Shown here: one piece after another, positions 56,426-64,000 of the stretch
How positions within the stretch are numbered: position 1 is the first letter of the stretch
Layout: each line of letters opens with the position of its first letter
Source of the DNA: Phanerodontia chrysosporium
Taxonomy: Eukaryota; Basidiomycota; Agaricomycetes; Polyporales; Phanerochaetaceae
DNA length: 64,000 nt
NCBI GenBank assembly: GCA_001910725.1
Contig: MJGA01000001.1
Location: forward strand, 868,001-932,000
Direction: 5' to 3'
The notes under the pieces: model-generated
Database searches by the model: none
Seen by the model: only the letters and a program-made list of their open reading frames with translations
What the model was told of the DNA's origin: nothing
Program-made: the position numbers and the translations under genes

Positions 56426-58531
56426 CTAGCCAGATAACATATCTTCGAACATGGACTTTGCTGCCTTTGCATCTGCGGCACCTCTGCTGGACTTCATGAC
56501 ATGGCCTAAAAGCTTGTTCACAACGTTCTTGTTACCACTGCGAACCACCTCTGCCTCCCGAGGGAGAGCTGCAATCGCCGCCTCACACCACTTCTTCAGA
56601 GAGGCGTTTGCATCTTCGCCGGCAAGCAATGAGAGCTCCTTGGCGAGGACGGATGGCATGGCACTGCTTGCGTTATTAATGATATGTCTGAGGATAGTCT
56701 TGGCAGCGGGTCCTGAAAACACGTCAGAGAGCCACAAATAATATGGGCAAAAATACTCACCTGTTATCTTTTTGGCTTCCACCAAATCTATCAGTTCGCT
56801 GAACTGCGCGATACTGACAGGATTGTTTTGGAAAGGATGTGTCGATGATTGCTGATCATGGTGTAACGTTAGCTGGCCAAGTAGCTCGTTCGTCATCCTA
56901 CGGGAGGAAGTTAGAATATCAAAAGAATTGGCTAAAGGCGACTTGCCAGTTGACCACAACTTTGGGATTACGTCCTTGTGAGACGGCATCGAAATATGCA
57001 ACAGCCCCATGCCTGACATCACCATCGTAGCCAACGTCGATGGTCGCATCGATAGTCATGAGGACGTCCGCATCACGCTCGGACAGCCCAAGAGCAAGAA
57101 GCCGGGCCTTCGTCACGGTGGGCAGCGGAGGCACACTGTCTTTGACACGAGATACAAATGCCTATTCCTGATGGTCAGGAAAGCACAGCAAGAGAAGACG
57201 ATGCACATGCCTCATCGAGGAGAAGTGGAGGGAGGTTGGGGTCCGGCATGTAACGGTAGTCAGGGGCGTCTTCTTTGCTTCGAAGTGAATATGTTTCCGC
57301 TCTGTCTTCGTCAAAACCGCGGGTTTCTTGGGCACTTCTTCGCCTGCCTCCAGCAAGGCTATCTGCCGGCGAATTTCGTGCGCTGTAACGCTGTCAGTTA
57401 TCACGCCACGCAGAGCTCGACTGCACAAGGCGAGACCGACCGATGGCTATTGTCATGAACCTGACGCTGTTCAGGTTCTTGATCTCACACCTGGTGCCGA
57501 AGCCACCACCGAGGCGTCCAACAGACACGTTAACGTCGCATCTCAAGGAACCCTACGCAACGCAGCCATTGGCCTCATGAGGTTCGACTGTGACACACGG
57601 CACTCACTGCTTCCATATTGCCGTCGCTGGACCCAACAGCGCGAAGTAAGGCTTGCAGGTCCTGACATAGTCGGCAGCCTCTTCCGGTGATCTAGGAGAT
57701 AGTCAAGAGGTGGCCCAGGTAATATCTTAGAGAGAAAAGTACCGTATATCGGGTTCGGACACGATTTCCATGAGGCCCGCACCAGCTCGGTTCAAGTCAA
57801 TGGACGTGACACGCCTCCGCCTATCTGTCATTGATTTACCGGTGTCCTAGAATTGATCAGTCTCAAGCTCGAGGCGGACAGCTGTGGACGGCCGTACTTG
57901 CTCGAGCTGAAGCTGTTTGATACGGACTACCACGTCGCTCTTGCTCAAACGCAGGTGTCCGTCCGTTGCAAAAGGAGCTGCACATGATAAATGTTGTGAT
58001 CTTGTTTATTTGACGCGTCGAGACATACCATAATGCTGCGTAATCTGGTAACCGGAAGGTAGGTCCGCGTAGAAGTAATGCTTCCTATCGAAAGTCGACT
58101 GTGGCTGAACTTGACAGCCCAGGGCCAACGCGGTGCGAACACCAAGCTCGACGCAGGAAGGGTTCAATTTCTGTTCAGAAGCAGGTAAATATTGGCTAGA
58201 GTGAGGACGGATACCGACTGACTGGTAGAGTCCCCGGGAAAGCAGCGTCATAGGGAGACACGCGGGTGTTTGGCAAGTCAACCAAATTTGCATTGCAAGT
58301 ATCTACAAGACGGAAGTATCTACGCGTCTCAGCTACAGTACGATTGGAATAAAGCATGCACTGACTAGAGAAGAGCTTCTGCCTAGACTTGATTTGGGCG
58401 TGCACTTCAATGCCGACAACGACTCCCCAACCCGGCCATCGCGAGTCTTCCACTAAAGGCCTGTGCTGATGTATAGACCTGGCATGCCACAGCCTTTGGA
58501 CCTGAAACGTCCGCCGGACATGAACCAACAT
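56426..58531 (-). CDS. Glutamyl-tRNA(Gln) amidotransferase subunit B, mitochondrial (two apparent frameshifts)
   Basis: Predicted mitochondrial GatB/Pet112, the catalytic partner that converts Glu-tRNA(Gln) to Gln-tRNA(Gln). The start (complement of 58529-58531) gives a basic presequence-like lead. GatB blocks follow: [96 protein letters not shown], then [36 protein letters not shown], and the C-terminal YqeY-like region ([14 protein letters not shown] through SMFEDMLSG). Two positions break the frame: 57658-57659 (before [16 protein letters not shown]) and 57330-57332 (before [16 protein letters not shown]). Each looks like one base missing from a short G/C run. Stop at 56426-56428. It is divergent from the poly(A) polymerase gene, 222 bases apart. 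Confidence 0.92.
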
Positions 58532-58753
58532 GGAGAGGTGGTGGACGGGAAGTGAGGAACTGAGGCTGACCGGGGTGGCTGTTCGGACTTTGCCGAGGCC
58601 GGTATTACTGCACCTTCGAGTCGCTCAGGCCTTCGTTTCACTGTGTCTTCACACTCTGATACCTTCGTCCACGATCTCCTGACTACGCACACATCTCGCC
58701 CACCCAGTGAAGATTGTATTTGCTTAGAAAAGCCCTGCCCTACATCTTCCACT

Positions 58754-61503
<2,750 letters not shown>

Positions 61504-62102
61504 CGGCACCTCAGATTCGCCTCGCGGTCTTCCTTCAGCCTGCTGGGGCCAAGTGTGCATTTGTGCAGAGTAATATGACGTATGGGGACCCCGCAGGACT
61601 TTGAGCACTACGCTTCGCCTTCTCGAGGCCGGCATCCTCTTGCTTATCCTCCGCCCGTTGCCTGACCGGAATCTTCTGCTAGCGCGCCATGTGTCTGGCA
61701 TCCCTCCTCCCCTCTGCAGTTATCAGTTCCAGGCTGCGTCCTCGTAGGTTTTGGCGTTTGTGCTCTAGCGACGTTTTCTGCCGTGGGTTGGACTTAGTCG
61801 TTCTTCTGGTTTCTTTTCGCCAACAACACCTTCATTTCTTCGTGTATCCGTACGAAACCCCGCCTATATGTATTGTAATCAAGAAATTCTATGCGCATTG
61901 TGGTTTTATCGACGGAGTTATAGTAGAGATGAACGCATCTCTTGCGATACATAAACGAAGTAGTGCGGGCGAAGTGGCAGACAGCTCAACGAAGATGTGT
62001 GATACTAGGGGTAAACTACAAACACGACAGTACACGTAGGGAGGATAGTAGCAAGTAATCGAACCAACATAGAGAATGTAGGGAGTAGGAGCCGATAGCG
62101 GC
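61504..62102. other. Convergent 3' interval
   Basis: About 600 bases between two convergent genes; no recognised exon. The right half is A+T-richer (61830-62110) and likely contains 3' untranslated regions and polyadenylation signals. Confidence 0.45.
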
Positions 62103-64000
62103 TTAGATAGACGAGACATACAGAATATAGAGTCTAAAGGCTAGATGACCCGGAGAAGGATAGTCCAATATTCCTAAATGCATAGCGTGTCCGCTAGTGA
62201 ACTTGTCCCATAGATGGCTGTAGATAGGCGGATTGACGGCGGGCGCCGCGCGAGACAGCGCAGCCTTGCGAATGAACCAGGTCGCAACAGCGATGGCGAG
62301 CACACCCAAGATGACACCAATCGCGATGCCAGCCTTGGCGCCGCCCGACAGACCGCCGTTGTTCGTGGCCTGCGCGGTGCCGGGGGTGTTGGAAGACGTG
62401 GGCGACGGAGGGGCCGTCGTGGCGGGGCCGCCGCCAAATGGCCAGTAGTCGCCACCCTCAGGCGGAAGGATACACGTGAGACCGTCGGCGTCGCTGATGT
62501 TCTGGAAGTCGAACTGGATCGTCGAGCTCTGCACGTCGCTGAGCTGCACGACAAACGGCGCTGGTGACGGTGTCTGGTCTGTCGCGGTGCAGTTCGGACC
62601 CCGCGCACCGATGAAGGTGGTGTTGCCCTCCAGGGTGTTGCCTTCGACAGTGAAGTTCACCGCAGAGGACATCGCGATGCCGTATCCGAAAGCGCCGGTG
62701 AGCACGTTATTCAGTACGGTGCCCGACGTGCTGACGTTTGTGCCAAACTGGTCGCCAAACCATGTCCGCGGGCCAATAGCTATACCGATTCTGGGTTGGG
62801 CCGCGAGTTAATATCGCTAGACAATGATAGACTCGAGGAAGGTTCTTACTTGATGATGACGTCTTCGTCATTAGTGCCTCTAGTTTCATTACCTTCAGGC
62901 TTCTCGGTGGAGAAGCCTCCTAAGATCAGGTTATTCCTGACGATAGTGTTGGTATAGTTGCCGTGCCAGGGCAGATAGTCCACCATGTTAATGCCACCGA
63001 GTAGTGTGTGCTAAAGCTGGTGTCAGAACGACAGAATGCTCAGAAGCCCCTGGGCAACGTACGGTCTCAACGAAAATTGTGTTGTTTTCCACAAGTGTCC
63101 CTGGGGATCCAAAGAGTACAATGCCTCCATCCTACAGATATCTGAGCTCGATATCCGAGGCAAGGAAGCGGAAGCACTCACCGTCGGGTTGTTGATAGTA
63201 TTATTCCAGATATAGCTGTTCTGGCAACTCACAGAGATGCCGTCCGCCCATTGCTGAAACGTGTCCGTTCCACAAGGCCCAATGTCGTTGTGACGCACAG
63301 TGACATTGTTGCATGTGAAGGGTCCCTCGGCGATGTGTAGACACGACCAGCTACGTGGGTCGAACGAGTGGACGTACTCGATGAGCTGGTCGCTGTTGCC
63401 GCCGCCCATCTCGATGTTCGCGCCGCCATTGGTCGGCGATGCCCCAAGACGCGTGCCGTTAATCTGGTGCAAGACGGTCAGCCGTGCCCGTCGGCGCGAA
63501 TGCGAGCGTCGGCGCGTACCTGTACGTTCCGTAGACGCACGCCGCCGCAGTTGTTGCACGTTCCGTCGATGGCGGTCGTGTGTCCCTGCCCATTCATGAC
63601 GGGTCCATTGACGACGAGTACAGCGCGGTCATCCCCGCTCGGGTAGCCGACGGTGCTGATCTCCTGGTCTGGCGCGGCGAAGAGGATCGGCGCCTGGATG
63701 ATGTACTGCGTGCTCGGGCAGAGAGGCAGGGTATAGCCAGGCCCGGACGAGTTGAGGAGAGTATTCAGGCGGTCCGTGAGCGTGTTCAATGGGTCGGGAG
63801 GCTCGCAGTCGGCCCGTGCGTCGAGGATGTGGTCATCCCTGCACAGGGAGCGGTATGAAACCTAGCACAGCAATGTGGGCGATCGACGTACCTGACGAAG
63901 AGATCGTGATTGGCAACATGCCGTCTGTGGAGAAGGGAGGACCTGCGATGCCTGAGCATGGTGGGCGGGAGCAAGGCTGGGGTGAGGGAAAAGAACGGGT
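62103..64000 (-). CDS. Right-handed beta-helix extracellular protein with C-terminal membrane anchor (5' end beyond window)
   Basis: Predicted secreted or surface protein of a pectate-lyase-like, parallel beta-helix fold. The helix coils are visible as repeated short strands with Asn ladders: CNNVTVRHNDIGPCGTDTFQ, then SYIWNNTINNPT, GTLVENNTIFVETHTLLGGI, NTIVRNNLILGGFS and FTVEGNTLEGNTTFIGARG. A Ser/Thr/Pro linker and one transmembrane span (AGIAIGVILGVLAIAVATWF) precede a basic tail, ending YILYVSSI at the stop 62103-62105. Introns at about 62850-62790, 63063-63012, 63182-63130 and 63519-63465 join in frame. The first exons near 63840-64000 are uncertain, and no clear signal peptide is in the window, so the start is probably outside. 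No catalytic residue of a specific lyase or glycosidase family could be assigned. Confidence 0.75.

Overview
This window looks like nuclear DNA of a filamentous basidiomycete, probably an Agaricomycete. Almost every gene is cut by many introns of about 45-70 nt with GTRNGT-like donors. Genes lie on both strands at spacings of tens to hundreds of bases. The content is typical of mushroom-forming fungi: a multi-intron cytochrome P450, a DUF7025-type AAA ATPase, a TRP/FLC-like channel, a GATA factor and several fungus-only proteins. I see no rRNA, tRNA, CRISPR array, bacterial-type operon or intact transposon. All functional names rest on motifs and family knowledge; no database search was possible.

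Layout. 0.4-2.5 kb: P450. 2.7-5 kb (-): unrecognised acidic protein. 5.3-7.6 kb: AAA+ ATPase. 7.9-9.2 kb: THO complex subunit 7. 9.3-10.8 kb: mitochondrial lipoate ligase/transferase. 11.7-13.5 kb (-): REEP/HVA22 membrane-shaping protein. 13.8-14.5 kb: splicing factor Bud31. 14.9-17.9 kb: Kha1-type K+/H+ antiporter. 18.5-19.3 kb: tail-anchored zinc-knuckle protein A. 19.7-22.5 kb (-): probable Utp8/NOL11-like ribosome-biogenesis protein. 22.9-24.2 kb: lysophosphatidate acyltransferase. 24.5-26 kb: Rai1/DXO cap-quality nuclease. 26.3-27 kb: zinc-knuckle protein B. 27.3-29.8 kb: CNH-like protein. 30-33.3 kb (-): TRP-like channel. 33.3-39.8 kb: no convincing gene. 39.8-41.4 kb: GATA factor. 41.4-47.8 kb: no convincing gene, very GC-rich. 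47.8-48.9 kb: NTF2/SnoaL-like protein. 50.8-52.3 kb: Dsc2/UBAC2-like rhomboid pseudoprotease. 52.9-55.1 kb (-): eIF3d. 55.2-56.4 kb: Ist3/RBMX2-like splicing factor. 56.4-58.5 kb (-): GatB/Pet112. 58.8-61.5 kb: poly(A) polymerase. 62.1-64 kb (-): membrane-anchored beta-helix protein, cut by the window edge.

Most genes are housekeeping, with a concentration of RNA-metabolism factors (THO7, Bud31, Rai1, Ist3/RBMX2, poly(A) polymerase, probably Utp8-like). They need not be co-regulated. Organelle genes (lipoate ligase, GatB) and membrane or ER genes (REEP, acyltransferase, Dsc2, antiporter, TRP) are interspersed.

Three themes deserve attention. First, two non-adjacent genes (18.5 and 26.3 kb) encode the same undescribed architecture: a CCHC-like knuckle, a disordered linker, a small conserved domain and a hydrophobic tail. 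Second, splicing is unusual: three introns are best explained by GC-AG boundaries, and one intron in the lipoate ligase has an odd boundary that touches the catalytic motif. Third, several conserved genes (P450, Dsc2-like, eIF3d, RBMX2-like, GatB twice) show apparent frameshifts, mostly one missing base in a short homopolymer. This pattern points to consensus-sequence errors more than to pseudogenes. The GATA factor sits alone between two gene-free blocks of about 6.5 kb each, which contrasts sharply with the rest of the window.
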